Source: CBDIDH01 sp965277595 | GTDB taxonomy: Bacteria > Planctomycetota > Planctomycetia > Isosphaerales > Isosphaeraceae | Direction of reading: 5' to 3' | Length of the DNA: 64,000 nt | Assembly (NCBI GenBank): GCA_965277595.1 | Contig: CBDIDH010000002.1 | Location: forward strand, 2,480,001 to 2,544,000 | Shown: one piece after another, positions 43,441-52,060 of the stretch | Numbering within the stretch: the first letter of the stretch is position 1 | How the letters are laid out: the number at the start of each line of letters is the position of its first letter | Notes under the pieces: generated by a model | What the model saw: the letters and a program-made list of their open reading frames with translations, nothing else | What the model was told of the DNA's origin: nothing | Databases searched by the model: none | Made by a program: the position numbers and the translations under genes

Positions 43441-45093
43441 ATGGCCGAGGTTAAGGACGATCGCGGGCCGATCGACGTGGGGGCAGGGATCGCCGGAGAG
43501 AGGGCGATCCAGAAGGCGACGGCGGCGTTTGTGGTGATTGGCGCGGCCTTGAGGGTCGCGCGTTACCTCTTGAACTACCCGCTCTGGTGGGATGAAGCCT
43601 TCGTCGCCGTTAATTTTCTCAGGCGAGGATATCTCGACCTTTTAAAACCACTTGATTATGGTCAGGTCTGCCCGGTCCTCTTTCTCTGGGCGGAGTTGTC
43701 GGCGGTAAAAATCTTTGGGTTCGCCGAATGGTCGTTGCGCCTGGTGCCGCTGGTTTGCGCCCTGGCGGGGGTTTTGCTCTTTCGGGTCGCGGCGGGCCTG
43801 GTGTTGAAAGGGCTACCGCTCCTTCTGGCCGTCGCGATCTTCGCGGTCTCATTTCACCCGATCCGGCACGCGGCGGACCTGAAACCCTACGCCGGTGACC
43901 TGCTCGCGGCACTCGTCTTGCTCACGCCCGCGCTGGCCTGGTGGCGCGAGCCGCAACGGGCTTTCTGGCTCGTCTGGCTCGCGTGTCTGACACCATTCGC
44001 GTTGGCGGGGTCGCATCCCTCGGCGTTTGTCGCGGGGGGCGTCGCTCTTGGCGTGGCTCCGGCCGTCGCGCGAACCGGGTCACGGCGCGTCATTCTGGCG
44101 TATTCCCTGTTTTTGATGTCAACAGTTTTTACGTTTGCAGGATTGTTTGTCGCGTTCACAGGGGCGCAGGCGAAGGCGACCCTGGGGACAATGTCGGCGC
44201 AGTGGGGTCAGGGGTTCGCCCCGGTTTCCAACCCCTTGGGGCTGGCGCGCTGGCTGATCTCGGTCCACGCGGGGGGGATGTTCGCCTATCCGTGCGGTGG
44301 CGAAGGGGGAGCGAGCGCGGGAACCCTGGCCCTGTTTCTGGTCGGGGCGGTCGTGCTCTGGCGTCGCGGCCGAGGAACAGTTGCCGGGCTTTGCATCGCG
44401 CCATTTCTGGTGGCGATGGTGGCATCGGCCCTGAAACGCTATCCCTACGGCGGCGTGGCACACGGAACGGCCGCGCGGGTGATGCAATATCTGGTGCCTT
44501 CAATCTGCCTCCTGACAGGACTCGGCGCGGCGGCCCTCTTGGCTCGAATCGCGAATCCTGGGCGGAAAGCGCGGGCCATTCGGCTCACGCTGTTCGGACT
44601 CTTGATTGTTGGAGTCGCGCCGCTGATGATTGATGCGAGGCGGCCGTATCGGTCGGTTCACGCCGAGAAAGCCCGGGAATTCGCCCGGACGTTCTGGCCG
44701 GCGGTCTGTCGCGGGGGCGAGGCCGTCTGCTTGCGTTGGGATCTGGGAGTCGGCCCCTGGGATTCCACGGATCTGAATGTCGCGGTGTATTTATGTAACC
44801 AGGCGATTTATTCGCCGCAACGACGTACCTTGCCCACGCCGGGTCCTCTGTGGAGCGATGCGTCACCGAAAAGGCCGCTGCGATGCGTTCTCTCGCTTTC
44901 GGAACCAGACGATGCCAGGGTGCAAACGCGATTGGGACCGGCATATCATTTGACATCGCGTAAACTGATGGAAGTGAACATGACGGACAATGAGGCAAAA
45001 TCACGCGTGGAGCACCATGCGGTTTATGAATTTGTGCCGGTCGAAAAATTCGCGGCGCAATTTGATCAAATTGACGTGAAAGCACGTCGATAG
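43441..45093 (+). CDS. GT-C-fold membrane glycosyltransferase (ArnT/PMT-like)
   Basis: A 550-residue polytopic membrane protein with roughly nine to eleven hydrophobic segments. The first lumenal loop contains the WWDEAF motif (residues 49-54), the acidic motif of GT39/ArnT-type enzymes that transfer sugars from polyprenyl-phosphate donors. Further segments: ACLTPFALAGSHPSAF, the long hydrophobic runs, and a soluble C-terminal domain (about 400-550) facing the periplasm. It may glycosylate a lipid or protein; the acceptor is unknown. The ATG follows GAGGTGATCG. It is single, between the transglutaminase-fold lipoprotein and the membrane pseudokinase. Confidence 0.82.
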   Translation: MAEVKDDRGPIDVGAGIAGERAIQKATAAFVVIGAALRVARYLLNYPLWWDEAFVAVNFLRRGYLDLLKPLDYGQVCPVLFLWAELSAVKIFGFAEWSLRLVPLVCALAGVLLFRVAAGLVLKGLPLLLAVAIFAVSFHPIRHAADLKPYAGDLLAALVLLTPALAWWREPQRAFWLVWLACLTPFALAGSHPSAFVAGGVALGVAPAVARTGSRRVILAYSLFLMSTVFTFAGLFVAFTGAQAKATLGTMSAQWGQGFAPVSNPLGLARWLISVHAGGMFAYPCGGEGGASAGTLALFLVGAVVLWRRGRGTVAGLCIAPFLVAMVASALKRYPYGGVAHGTAARVMQYLVPSICLLTGLGAAALLARIANPGRKARAIRLTLFGLLIVGVAPLMIDARRPYRSVHAEKAREFARTFWPAVCRGGEAVCLRWDLGVGPWDSTDLNVAVYLCNQAIYSPQRRTLPTPGPLWSDASPKRPLRCVLSLSEPDDARVQTRLGPAYHLTSRKLMEVNMTDNEAKSRVEHHAVYEFVPVEKFAAQFDQIDVKARR

Positions 45094-45244
45094 ATTGTGA
45101 AATATAATGTTCAGTGGTGATGATCTTGGTCAAATGGAATCCGTCGTTGATTTAAAGGGTCGTGGAAGAACGTCGGACGCGCCATAATCGTGGTTCGAGC
45201 GCGAAACCAAGACGTGGAACATGGAATGAGGTCGGAGACACGCC

Positions 45245-47467
45245 GTGGCGAGTGCATCGGAGGCGAGGCGGGCGAAGGTCGGAGGGTATCGGGTCGTCAA
45301 GGAACTGGGACGCGGCAAGATCGGGCCGATCGTGCTGGCCAGAAGGTGGGGGATGACCCGGCCGATCACGCTCCGCCTGCTCAGGCCGGAATGGGCGTGC
45401 CTGCCGCGATATGTGGCAAAACTTTCGCGTGACGCCTTCGCCGCGGCGCAGGTGACGCACCCGAACATTGTCCGGGTCGAGACCTTCGGCGAGGACGCCG
45501 GGCAGGTCTATTTTGTCAGCGAAGGACAGGACGGAGCGAGCCTGGCGGGGCAGGGGGTGCTCACGGTCCCGCAGGCAGTAGCGCATGTCCTGCAAGCGGC
45601 TCGGGGATTGAGGTTTGCGCACGGGCAGGGCCTCACGCACGGTGACATCCGACCGGAAAACCTGGTCGTCGATGACCAGGGGCGGACCCGGCTCGACGGC
45701 CTTGGTCTGTCCAGGACGCCCGACGTCTTCGAGGCCGAGGAAGCGCGAGAAACCCGGGGGCCAATCGCCGTCGGTCCCGAAGAGCAGGCCCTCGCCGCCT
45801 CGGCGCCCTTTCGGGCCGACGTGAAGGGGCTGGGCCTGGCTCTGGTCCGGCTCCTGACCGGAAACACCGAGGCGCATCCGACGGCCCTGATCGCCGCGGG
45901 CCTGCCGATGAACCTCGTCGAGATCGTCCGGGGGATGGTCGAGCCGAAACCCCGGGGAAATCTGGCGGATCTCGATCAGGTCGTCCCGACGCTCGAACGG
46001 TTTCTCAACAGCCGGGGCGGAACCTCGGGCACGACGCCTCGCGAAGAGGATACAGCAGTCCTGGCCGAGTGTGCCCGAGCCTTTGAGGCGTCACCATCGG
46101 CTCGACTGAGAACGCGGATTGGCAACGGCGCGAGCATCGCGTGCGCGGCGGTCGTGGCGTTGGGCTTGCTGGCGGGAAACGTCCGATTCGCGGCGAGTGT
46201 GCTGGGCCTGGGATTGCTGACGGCGCTCGCGGATTTTGTGGTTACGGGTCAGACGCATCAGCGCGCCCTGTACGGAAAATGGAAGGGCTTTGCGGTCGAG
46301 AGCAAGCGGGGAGACTGGCTCGTCGTGCTGGCGGGGGTGGGGGTCGTCGCGGCGGCCCTTTATGCGTTGAACCTGCATCGAGCGTGGTTGGGGTTTGTCG
46401 TTGTCGCGGCCTGTGCCTCGGCGGTCTTGCATCTGGCCGTCGATGGCAAGATTGCGGCCGAGAGGCGCGGGGCCGTGGAAGAGGCGAGGGCCTTGCTGAA
46501 GAGATTGAGGCTGCAAGGGGTCGGTGAAGAGAGTTTGTGGCGGTTCGCGAGGTCGGCCGCCGGCACGCGCTGGGAGGGACTTTTTGAGGAGCTTTTTGGG
46601 TTTGAAGCCCTCCTGAGAGTGCGGACGCCCGCGGAACGGGGGTTGATCGCCGACCTGAAACGCGGGGCCGTGCCGGGGCGCGAGGCCCTGGCGCGATGGA
46701 TTGATGGGCTTCGCGAGGCCAGGCGGAGAGAGCGCGACTGGGTCTTGATCCAGGCGATCGAGGAGCGCGGCATGGAGGCCGAGGGGATCAACCTCTTGAC
46801 CGCCCGGCGAAAAGCCCGGCGCGTGGCCGATGCCCTGCTCGCCGTCGCCGCCGAGATCCGCAAGGCGTCGCGCGAGGCGGATCGACCAGCGTCGAAGGTT
46901 GACGGCAACGTCAGGCCGACGCTCGCCTGGGCAGTAAAGCAGGCGGTCGAGGCTCCCGAGAAAGTGCTCGCCGGAGTTGATGAAGGAGAGGTCGAGGGCC
47001 GCGATTGGTCCTGGGTTGTTGACCTGATCGTCGGCCCGAGGACGCGGTTTCTGGCGGGATCGGTCTTGCTCGCGGGTTTTTTACTTTGGGTTCATCAAAA
47101 CGAATTAATCTCGGGCGAACAGGTGACGGACGTCGCCAACCGGGCCATTCAGGCCGAAGACCCCTTGAAGGCGATCCGCGAGGCCAAAATTGACGTCAAG
47201 TTTGATAAGGCGACAAAGCCGCTGACGCCGGGAGTCGTCCCACGATCGCTCGCGAGCTGGTTTCATGGGTTCGCGCCGGGTGTGGCGGGACTCATTCTGG
47301 TGGTCTCGGCATTCTGGGGAGGATCGCGGGCGGGAATTGGGTCGATCGCGGGGGCAATTCTGGCGATGATCGGCCCCGCGTTGGGTTTGCCAGGCGCCGT
47401 GGCGATGGGGGCGGGCGCGGCTCTGGCGGTGATCGGGGTCGTTCTCGGGAGGAACCAGGCAGCCTGA
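45245..47467 (+). CDS. Membrane-attached serine/threonine pseudokinase
   Basis: A 740-residue protein. Residues 14-260 have a protein-kinase fold, but three catalytic motifs are changed: the glycine loop is GRGKIG, the VAIK lysine is Arg44 (ITLR), HRD is HGD (near 132) and DFG is DGL (near 153). Phosphotransfer is doubtful. Four or more membrane segments follow (about 300-400 and 600-740, for example ACAAVVALGLLAGN and FLAGSVLLAGFLL), separated by a helical cytoplasmic region. It is probably a regulatory scaffold, in line with the planctomycete taste for Ser/Thr-kinase-like proteins. A GTG start with GGAG at about 10 bases is used. Confidence 0.82.
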   Translation: MASASEARRAKVGGYRVVKELGRGKIGPIVLARRWGMTRPITLRLLRPEWACLPRYVAKLSRDAFAAAQVTHPNIVRVETFGEDAGQVYFVSEGQDGASLAGQGVLTVPQAVAHVLQAARGLRFAHGQGLTHGDIRPENLVVDDQGRTRLDGLGLSRTPDVFEAEEARETRGPIAVGPEEQALAASAPFRADVKGLGLALVRLLTGNTEAHPTALIAAGLPMNLVEIVRGMVEPKPRGNLADLDQVVPTLERFLNSRGGTSGTTPREEDTAVLAECARAFEASPSARLRTRIGNGASIACAAVVALGLLAGNVRFAASVLGLGLLTALADFVVTGQTHQRALYGKWKGFAVESKRGDWLVVLAGVGVVAAALYALNLHRAWLGFVVVAACASAVLHLAVDGKIAAERRGAVEEARALLKRLRLQGVGEESLWRFARSAAGTRWEGLFEELFGFEALLRVRTPAERGLIADLKRGAVPGREALARWIDGLREARRRERDWVLIQAIEERGMEAEGINLLTARRKARRVADALLAVAAEIRKASREADRPASKVDGNVRPTLAWAVKQAVEAPEKVLAGVDEGEVEGRDWSWVVDLIVGPRTRFLAGSVLLAGFLLWVHQNELISGEQVTDVANRAIQAEDPLKAIREAKIDVKFDKATKPLTPGVVPRSLASWFHGFAPGVAGLILVVSAFWGGSRAGIGSIAGAILAMIGPALGLPGAVAMGAGAALAVIGVVLGRNQAA

Positions 47468-47693
47468 CGGACAGGGAAACGGCCCCCTTTGAGAGATTTC
47501 GGCGCTGTGCAAGGTGGGGGCGTTGGGGTATCCTCTAAGGTTGAAGCCTGCCGAGGGGGTTCGTTCTTCTCGCGTCGACGCTCGGGCAACCAGCCGCCCG
47601 AGCCGTCGCTGTCCCCTTCCCTGGCGTGTTGTTTCTATCAATCAATTAAAGACCCGAGACCGAGGCTGGCGACGGTCGTCACAGGAGATCCGC

Positions 47694-47912
47694 GTGGCCA
47701 AAGAGGAACCGATCCGCACCGAGGGTCGCATCGTCGAAGCCCTGCCGAACACGCAGTTCATGGTCGAGCTGGAAAGTGGCCACCGCATCCTCGCCCACAT
47801 CGCCGGCAAGATGCGGAAGAACTTCATCCGGATCGTCCCCGGAGACCGGGTGACCATCGAGATCACCCCCTATGATCTCAGCAAGGGTCGGATCGTCTAC
47901 CGCGAACGCTGA
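47694..47912 (+). CDS. infA: Translation initiation factor IF-1
   Basis: A 72-residue S1-type OB-fold protein that occupies the ribosomal A site during initiation. Core sequence RTEGRIVEALPNTQFMVELE, HRILAHIAGKMRKNFIRI and GDRVTIEITPYDLSKGRIVY match IF-1 across the whole length. GTG 47694 is set by AGGAG about 7 bases upstream, and the length matches the family (71-73). It is a single gene with no ribosomal-protein cluster around it. Two hairpins follow before the convergent gene: the small stem CGCGCTGAGAGCGCG near 48000-48020 and the terminator at 48038-48071. Confidence 0.97.
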   Translation: MAKEEPIRTEGRIVEALPNTQFMVELESGHRILAHIAGKMRKNFIRIVPGDRVTIEITPYDLSKGRIVYRER

Positions 47913-48037
47913 CAGGCCCCGCCAGCCCCGCGTCTTTCCGTCTTGGATTATCTTTCGCAAATAACCCAGATGCCCATCTTGGGTTTGGGATCAATCCACG
48001 TGCGCGCTGAGAGCGCGTGGAATCTCTCTCAAAAGAA

Positions 48038-48071
48038 AAAGGCCGGGCCCCTGTTGAGGGAGCCGGCCTTT
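48038..48071. terminator. Terminator downstream of infA, bidirectional
   Basis: Stem AAAGGCCGG ... CCGGCCTTT with an inner CCCCT/AGGG pair and a TTGA-type loop, flanked by A-run and T-rich sequence. It lies between convergent genes ending at 47912 and 48124. Confidence 0.8.
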
Positions 48072-48123
48072 CTGGGTGTCGACGGAAGTTCTTTCTTGCC
48101 ATCAACCTGAGCGGCAAGCTTGC

Positions 48124-48657
48124 TTAGGACGTGGGGGTGCCGCGGTAGGTGGGATCACTGCTTCTGCTGTGTTCCACGCGATCCCAGGCGTCGCGGGTCG
48201 CGTGCTTGGCGTGATCCCAGGTGAGGCGTGACTTGGATTTGACCTTGTCCCAGCCCTGCGCCAGGTCGGTCTCGACGTCTTCAAATCGCTTGCCCGCGTG
48301 CGAGGAGCGCGATTCCCAGCCGTAACGGTAGGCGGGGCCGTAGTCGTCGTAGTTGTGGCCGGCTTCGTAATAGGGGCGTGACGCGTGGTTATCGCGCCAG
48401 TAGGTGTCTTCGGTCGTGGGGTCGATGGACTCCGCGATCCCCTTGCCCGCCAGACCTCCGGCGACGCCACCGATCACCGCGCCGACGGCCATGCCGACCG
48501 GGCCGGCCATTGCACCACCCGCGGCACCCGCCGCCGCGCCCGCCGCCGCCGCACCCAGGCCCGCGCCAACAGGATGAGCACCTGGTTCGCCCGTGATCGG
48601 GTCGCGGTTCGCGTCGGGGGCCGTTTCTCGAAGGTCGTCGCGCCGTACATCTGCCAT
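48124..48657 (-). CDS. Glycine-zipper protein, function unknown
   Basis: A 177-residue protein with a polar N-terminus, a glycine-zipper hydrophobic region (about 30-75; GAAAAGAAAGAAGGAMAGPV and GAVIGGVAGGLAGKGIAE) able to form two membrane or pore-like helices, and a charged C-terminal half. That half (YWRDNHASRPYYEAGHNYDD, AYRYGWESRSS, DVETDLAQGWDKVKSKS, TWDHAKHATRDAWDRVE) is a conserved pattern I have seen in proteins of proteobacteria and other bacteria annotated only as hypothetical or stress-linked. ATG 48657 follows AGGGAG at 7 bases. It is convergent with infA and separated from the following membrane gene by a 175-bp divergent gap. Confidence 0.75.
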   Translation of the reverse strand: MADVRRDDLRETAPDANRDPITGEPGAHPVGAGLGAAAAGAAAGAAGGAMAGPVGMAVGAVIGGVAGGLAGKGIAESIDPTTEDTYWRDNHASRPYYEAGHNYDDYGPAYRYGWESRSSHAGKRFEDVETDLAQGWDKVKSKSRLTWDHAKHATRDAWDRVEHSRSSDPTYRGTPTS

Positions 48658-48831
48658 CGTTCGACTCCCTGTTTCGTGGACGTGAATGTTTCAAGAAGGG
48701 TCAGACGTTCGAACTGCAAAAAGCAAACGAAGTGCCAAGCCTTGAACGTACCAGGTTGTTCGAGGTACGGAATTCTTTGGCCAGCCTCGATCATCGGCGG
48801 CTTTTCCGCGAAAGAGATGACGCCTTTTTTC

Positions 48832-49467
48832 ATGAGCCTGCTCTATCGAGGCAAATCGGTGAGCAAGACGCTGCCCAGGATCACGATTCTTCGCATCCTG
48901 ATCGCCATTGGCGGAGTGGGCGTGGCGCTGGCGATCGTCCGGTGGTCGGCCCTTGTGGGGACTTATTTTGGGCTGACCGTTTTGCTGGCGATGATCCGAA
49001 CCGCGGCCGCGATCGATCGCGCGGGGGCGTCTGGCGTCCGTCTTTCCCGCGGGCGTAAGGCAAATGCTCTTGTCGGTTCCATCGTGGCGATGGGCGTGCT
49101 GATTCTGATGACAGGGATCGTTTTCCTGATCGGCTCCAGCGCTGTCTTTCTATTAGCCCCAGAGGTTTTCACGACAGTCTTAAAGATCACAACGATGGCG
49201 GTCGTGGTCTTCGTCGTGGCGATGGCTTGCTCGGTCTCTCTCACCTGGGAGGTCGGCCGCAAGCTGGCCGTGGTCATGTGGCCATGCGACCTGACGGAAC
49301 CCGAGGACGGATTCTGGACGCTCCCGGCGTTTGCCGACGGTTCACTTGAACCGCCACCAGTCGGCCGGCGAGAGGCCGAGGGCAAGGCAGTGAGCTTCGA
49401 TCGCCTGCCGGAAACGGAGGGCATCGACGGGATAACCGGCGGTCGGTCGGAGACCGGGGAGACGTGA
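48832..49467 (+). CDS. Small multi-pass membrane protein
   Basis: A 211-residue protein with four hydrophobic segments: ILRILIAIGGVGVALAIV, TYFGLTVLLAMIRTAAA, ALVGSIVAMGVLILMTGIVF, and TVLKITTMAVVVFVVAMAC, and a soluble C-terminus. No family is recognised. The last 42 codons (49342-49467) run antisense to the end of the RNase HII gene, so either the C-terminus or the gene boundary is uncertain; the membrane part upstream is independent. ATG 48832 or 48817 may be the start; neither has a strong ribosome-binding site. Confidence 0.5.
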   Translation: MSLLYRGKSVSKTLPRITILRILIAIGGVGVALAIVRWSALVGTYFGLTVLLAMIRTAAAIDRAGASGVRLSRGRKANALVGSIVAMGVLILMTGIVFLIGSSAVFLLAPEVFTTVLKITTMAVVVFVVAMACSVSLTWEVGRKLAVVMWPCDLTEPEDGFWTLPAFADGSLEPPPVGRREAEGKAVSFDRLPETEGIDGITGGRSETGET

Positions 49468-50328
49468 CGTCCAGTAGGCGTTGAAGGCATCCATCCAGAA
49501 TTCGCGAATTGCCTTGCTCACAATCGAGGCGAGCGCGACCAGGCCGTCACCCGCGTCAGCGCGAGGCAAGAGGCGGATTTCGAGGCGTCGGGAGGCATCG
49601 CGGAGCGTATAATGGCTGTGGTCGGGACCTTCCACGCCTCGATCGATCCAGGCATCGGGAAGGGCCTTGCTCAAGGGCGCAAAATAGAAGTGACGCCCGC
49701 CGTGCTTGTCGCCGCGAATGAAGGTCGCGACGCCATCTTCGGCAAGCGTCCAGAGCGGGTTGAGAAGACGCGCAAAGGCCCCGAAATGAACCTGCGCTTT
49801 TGATCCGTGTTCGTTCAGCGCCGCGTTGAAGTGCCTCGGGCCGATCACGATGGATCGGATGGCGATAATTCGCCAGGGAGCGGCATCGAGCGGGCGGAGG
49901 CGTCGGACTTCGTCGCATCGAGGGCGACTTGCCGGGGAAGGAACTGGCGGATCGAGGCCGTTGATCCAGGGAATTAACTCAACGTCGTCGAGCGTTCCCG
50001 CCCGGGTCACCTCAAGGAGTTCGCCCACTGTTTCCGGCGCAAAACCGGCGGCAGACACGGCCGCGAGGCAGCCAGCTTCCAGGCGGTCGCGGCCGAGACC
50101 GGCCTTGTAGATCGCTTTCGAATCGTCGATCCAGAGCCGATTTTTCTCGGAGGCGCCTCGAACACCCGCGCGGCAGACGGTGGCGGCGAGGTCGGTCCAG
50201 AGGTCGGGGGGGCGATCGTCGGGCGATTCGGCGATGACCGCGGTCATCACCAGCGGGCCGAGGTTCGGCCCATAACCCGCCTCGTCAATTCCCACCCAGC
50301 GCGTTGGCAACGTGGTCGCAATCCTCAA
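49342..50328 (-). CDS. Ribonuclease HII-like protein with divergent substrate-recognition motif
   Basis: A 328-residue protein with the RNase HII fold, longer than usual (about 200-230). Catalytic residues appear in VGIDEAGYGPNLGPLVM (Asp15, Glu16), RGDKHGG (Asp) and the later ADAGDGLVALASIVSKAIRE (Asp). In RNase HII the G-(R/K)-G motif following DEA senses the ribose 2'-hydroxyl; here it is G-Y-G (Tyr19), so substrate recognition may be altered. Additional insertions lie at about 35-75 and 110-160. It may be a divergent RNase HII/III or a repurposed nuclease. The start is a TTG at 50328 and is uncertain; a second in-frame TTG lies at 50310. Confidence 0.78.
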   Translation of the reverse strand: MRIATTLPTRWVGIDEAGYGPNLGPLVMTAVIAESPDDRPPDLWTDLAATVCRAGVRGASEKNRLWIDDSKAIYKAGLGRDRLEAGCLAAVSAAGFAPETVGELLEVTRAGTLDDVELIPWINGLDPPVPSPASRPRCDEVRRLRPLDAAPWRIIAIRSIVIGPRHFNAALNEHGSKAQVHFGAFARLLNPLWTLAEDGVATFIRGDKHGGRHFYFAPLSKALPDAWIDRGVEGPDHSHYTLRDASRRLEIRLLPRADAGDGLVALASIVSKAIREFWMDAFNAYWTSRLPGLRPTAGYPVDALRFRQAIEAHCLALGLSPADWWRFK

Positions 50329-50369
50329 CCTCTGGGCTCAGCCTCGCGGTCAGATCAGATCAACTCGAG

Positions 50370-50447
50370 TCAGGGGATCGTCAGGCATCCCGAGATCATC
50401 AGGGCGACGGCGCAGAGGACGGCAAGCTTCACGGTTTTCCGTTTCAT
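50370..50447 (-). CDS. 25-residue lipoprotein
   Basis: A very short gene encoding 25 residues: a basic start, hydrophobic core VKLAVLCAVALMISGC with lipobox ISGC, and only a few residues (LTIP) after the lipidated cysteine. ATG 50447 follows AAAGGA at 5 bases, a good ribosome-binding site. It sits between the ParA and RNase HII genes on the same strand. The mature product would be a five-residue lipopeptide. It is real by signal sequence and start quality; function unknown. Confidence 0.6.
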   Translation of the reverse strand: MKRKTVKLAVLCAVALMISGCLTIP

Positions 50448-50510
50448 CGGAATCCTTTCCGAATCGAGAAATGAGTCGAAACCAAACTTCACGAACTCAA
50501 GATGAGCAGG

Positions 50511-51404
50511 TCAGGAAACGAGCGGGGCCTCGTCAAAAGGGCTGCCGGCCGGAGCGGGGGGCGCTTCGGCCGATCCGTTCGTTTTGGAACGGGGTTCGTC
50601 GGCGATCCAGACCGGAGAGGGAGCGCGGCCGAGAACCTCGCAGGCAAGCGAGGCGTAATCCTCGGCGCCTCGGCTGCTGGGGGCGTACTGAAAGATCGAC
50701 TGGCCGAAACTCGGGCACTCGGCCAGGCGGATGTTGCGGCGAATCCGGGTCTGAAAGAGTCGAGCGTCCGACCAGGGGGTCGCCGCGCCCCGGCCGTTGA
50801 AGAACTTGTCGAGGTCGTCAATCACCTCGCCACCGAGGCGCGTGCCCGCATCATATAGACAGAGCAGGACACCGCCGACCCGGAGGTCGCGATTCACGCG
50901 TTTTGAGACGAGATGAATTGTTTCGAGCAGTTTGGAAAGTCCGTGCAAGGCAAGGAAATGCGCCTGGAGCGGAATGAGGACTTCGCGTGCCGCGCAAAGG
51001 GCGTTCAAGGTCAAAACGCTGAGCGAGGGGGGGCAGTCCATCAAGACGAAGTCAAAGGATTCCGTATCGGCATCGAGCTGATCGCGAAGGATGACCTCGC
51101 GGCCAACGGTGCCGAGCAGTTCCATCTCGGCGCCGGCGAGGTCGATATGGCTGCCACAGATCGAGAGGTTGGGGGCGACCTCGCGGCGGACCTCGGCGAG
51201 CGAGACGTTCTGGGTGAGAACCTCGTAAAGCGAGGGACCCGACCGACCGGGCATCAGGCCGAGGTGAAGCGTGGCGTGGGCCTGGGGGTCGAGATCGAGG
51301 ACGAGCGTTCGGTGGCCCTCGTTCGCCAGGGCGGCGGCGAGGTTCACGGTCGTGGTGGTCTTGCCCACCCCGCCTTTTTGATTCAGTACGGCGATCCGTC
51401 GCAT
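50511..51404 (-). CDS. parA: ParA/Soj-type ATPase
   Basis: A 297-residue P-loop ATPase of the ParA/MinD family. The deviant Walker A motif NQKGGVGKTTTTVNLAAALA opens the protein; Walker B-like DLDPQAHAT and MDCPPSLSVLTL follow, with the C-terminal helix containing TRIRRNIRLAECPSFGQ as in ParA. The N-terminal start at 51404 (GAGGGA 7 bases upstream) matches ParA proteins of chromosomal type; the reading frame extends to 51665, but without start signals. It moves or positions DNA or protein cargo at the cell poles. No parB gene is adjacent, so it is either a stand-alone ParA or has its partner elsewhere. Confidence 0.9.
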   Translation of the reverse strand: MRRIAVLNQKGGVGKTTTTVNLAAALANEGHRTLVLDLDPQAHATLHLGLMPGRSGPSLYEVLTQNVSLAEVRREVAPNLSICGSHIDLAGAEMELLGTVGREVILRDQLDADTESFDFVLMDCPPSLSVLTLNALCAAREVLIPLQAHFLALHGLSKLLETIHLVSKRVNRDLRVGGVLLCLYDAGTRLGGEVIDDLDKFFNGRGAATPWSDARLFQTRIRRNIRLAECPSFGQSIFQYAPSSRGAEDYASLACEVLGRAPSPVWIADEPRSKTNGSAEAPPAPAGSPFDEAPLVS

Positions 51405-52060
51405 CGTGGATTCCCTCGTCCCTGGGGGCGGCCAATCCTTTCGCATCCCGCCCCGACGCACCCTGTTGCGGAAGGCGGGCGGGTCGGGCGGCGCCACGGT
51501 TTGATCGGGGAGTCTATCCCATCCCGACCCGGGCGCAAAGGCCGGTTCGGCGGTCGACAGGGCTGTTTCCTTCTCCATTGATGACCGACGACCGAGAACC
51601 GATGACCGAAAAGGGTCGGCAAGGCTCTTGCCCATTTTTCCTGTTTCCGATTTTTCTTCGGTCATTGGTCCTTGGTCATTAGGGTTTTTGCGTATTAGGG
51701 GCTCTTTTTGACGTTAAGGTCAAAGGACGCAAGGACAAAGGGCGAATTTCCAATTTTGTCCTATGTCCTTCTACCCTTTGACTTTACGGCTATTCCGCAA
51801 CAACCCCATTTTTTAATTCCCGAGAATGAAACAGCCCTGGGCGGTCGAAGCGCGGTTCGATACCAATTCATGACCGATGACTGATGACCAGAATATTCCA
51901 GGGCGAAGCGTTGCCTGTTCTCGCGACCTCGAAATCTCGGATCGGTCCTCGGTCCCTGGTTCCCGCCAGGGCTGGCGAGTCGTTGACTTGAGAGTCGCGA
52001 CTGGTCAACATCCAGTTGGCTAACGTGTTGAGGCGGTCTGGCGGGGGGAGGCAGAAAATC
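51405..52060. other. Repeat-rich intergenic region between parA and ispD
   Basis: About 655 bp between divergent genes, with no credible coding frame. It contains GATGACCGACGACCGAGAACCGATGACC (51580-51608), TCGGTCATTGGTCCTTGGTCAT (51659-51679), a purine-rich inverted pair (51718-51785: AAAGGACGCAAGGACAAAG / CTACCCTTTGAC) and a further TGACCGATGACTGATGACC (51870-51888). Confidence 0.75.
51578..51680. repeat. ATGACC-type inverted repeat
   Basis: TGATGACCGACGACC and CCGATGACCGAAAA on the left, TCGGTCATTGGTCCTTGGTCATT on the right, as in the elements at 11925 and 60271. Confidence 0.75.

Noticed and set aside
50511..51404. Complete parAB partition locus
   Set aside because: Only the ParA gene is present; no ParB-like protein or parS-like palindrome could be identified nearby.
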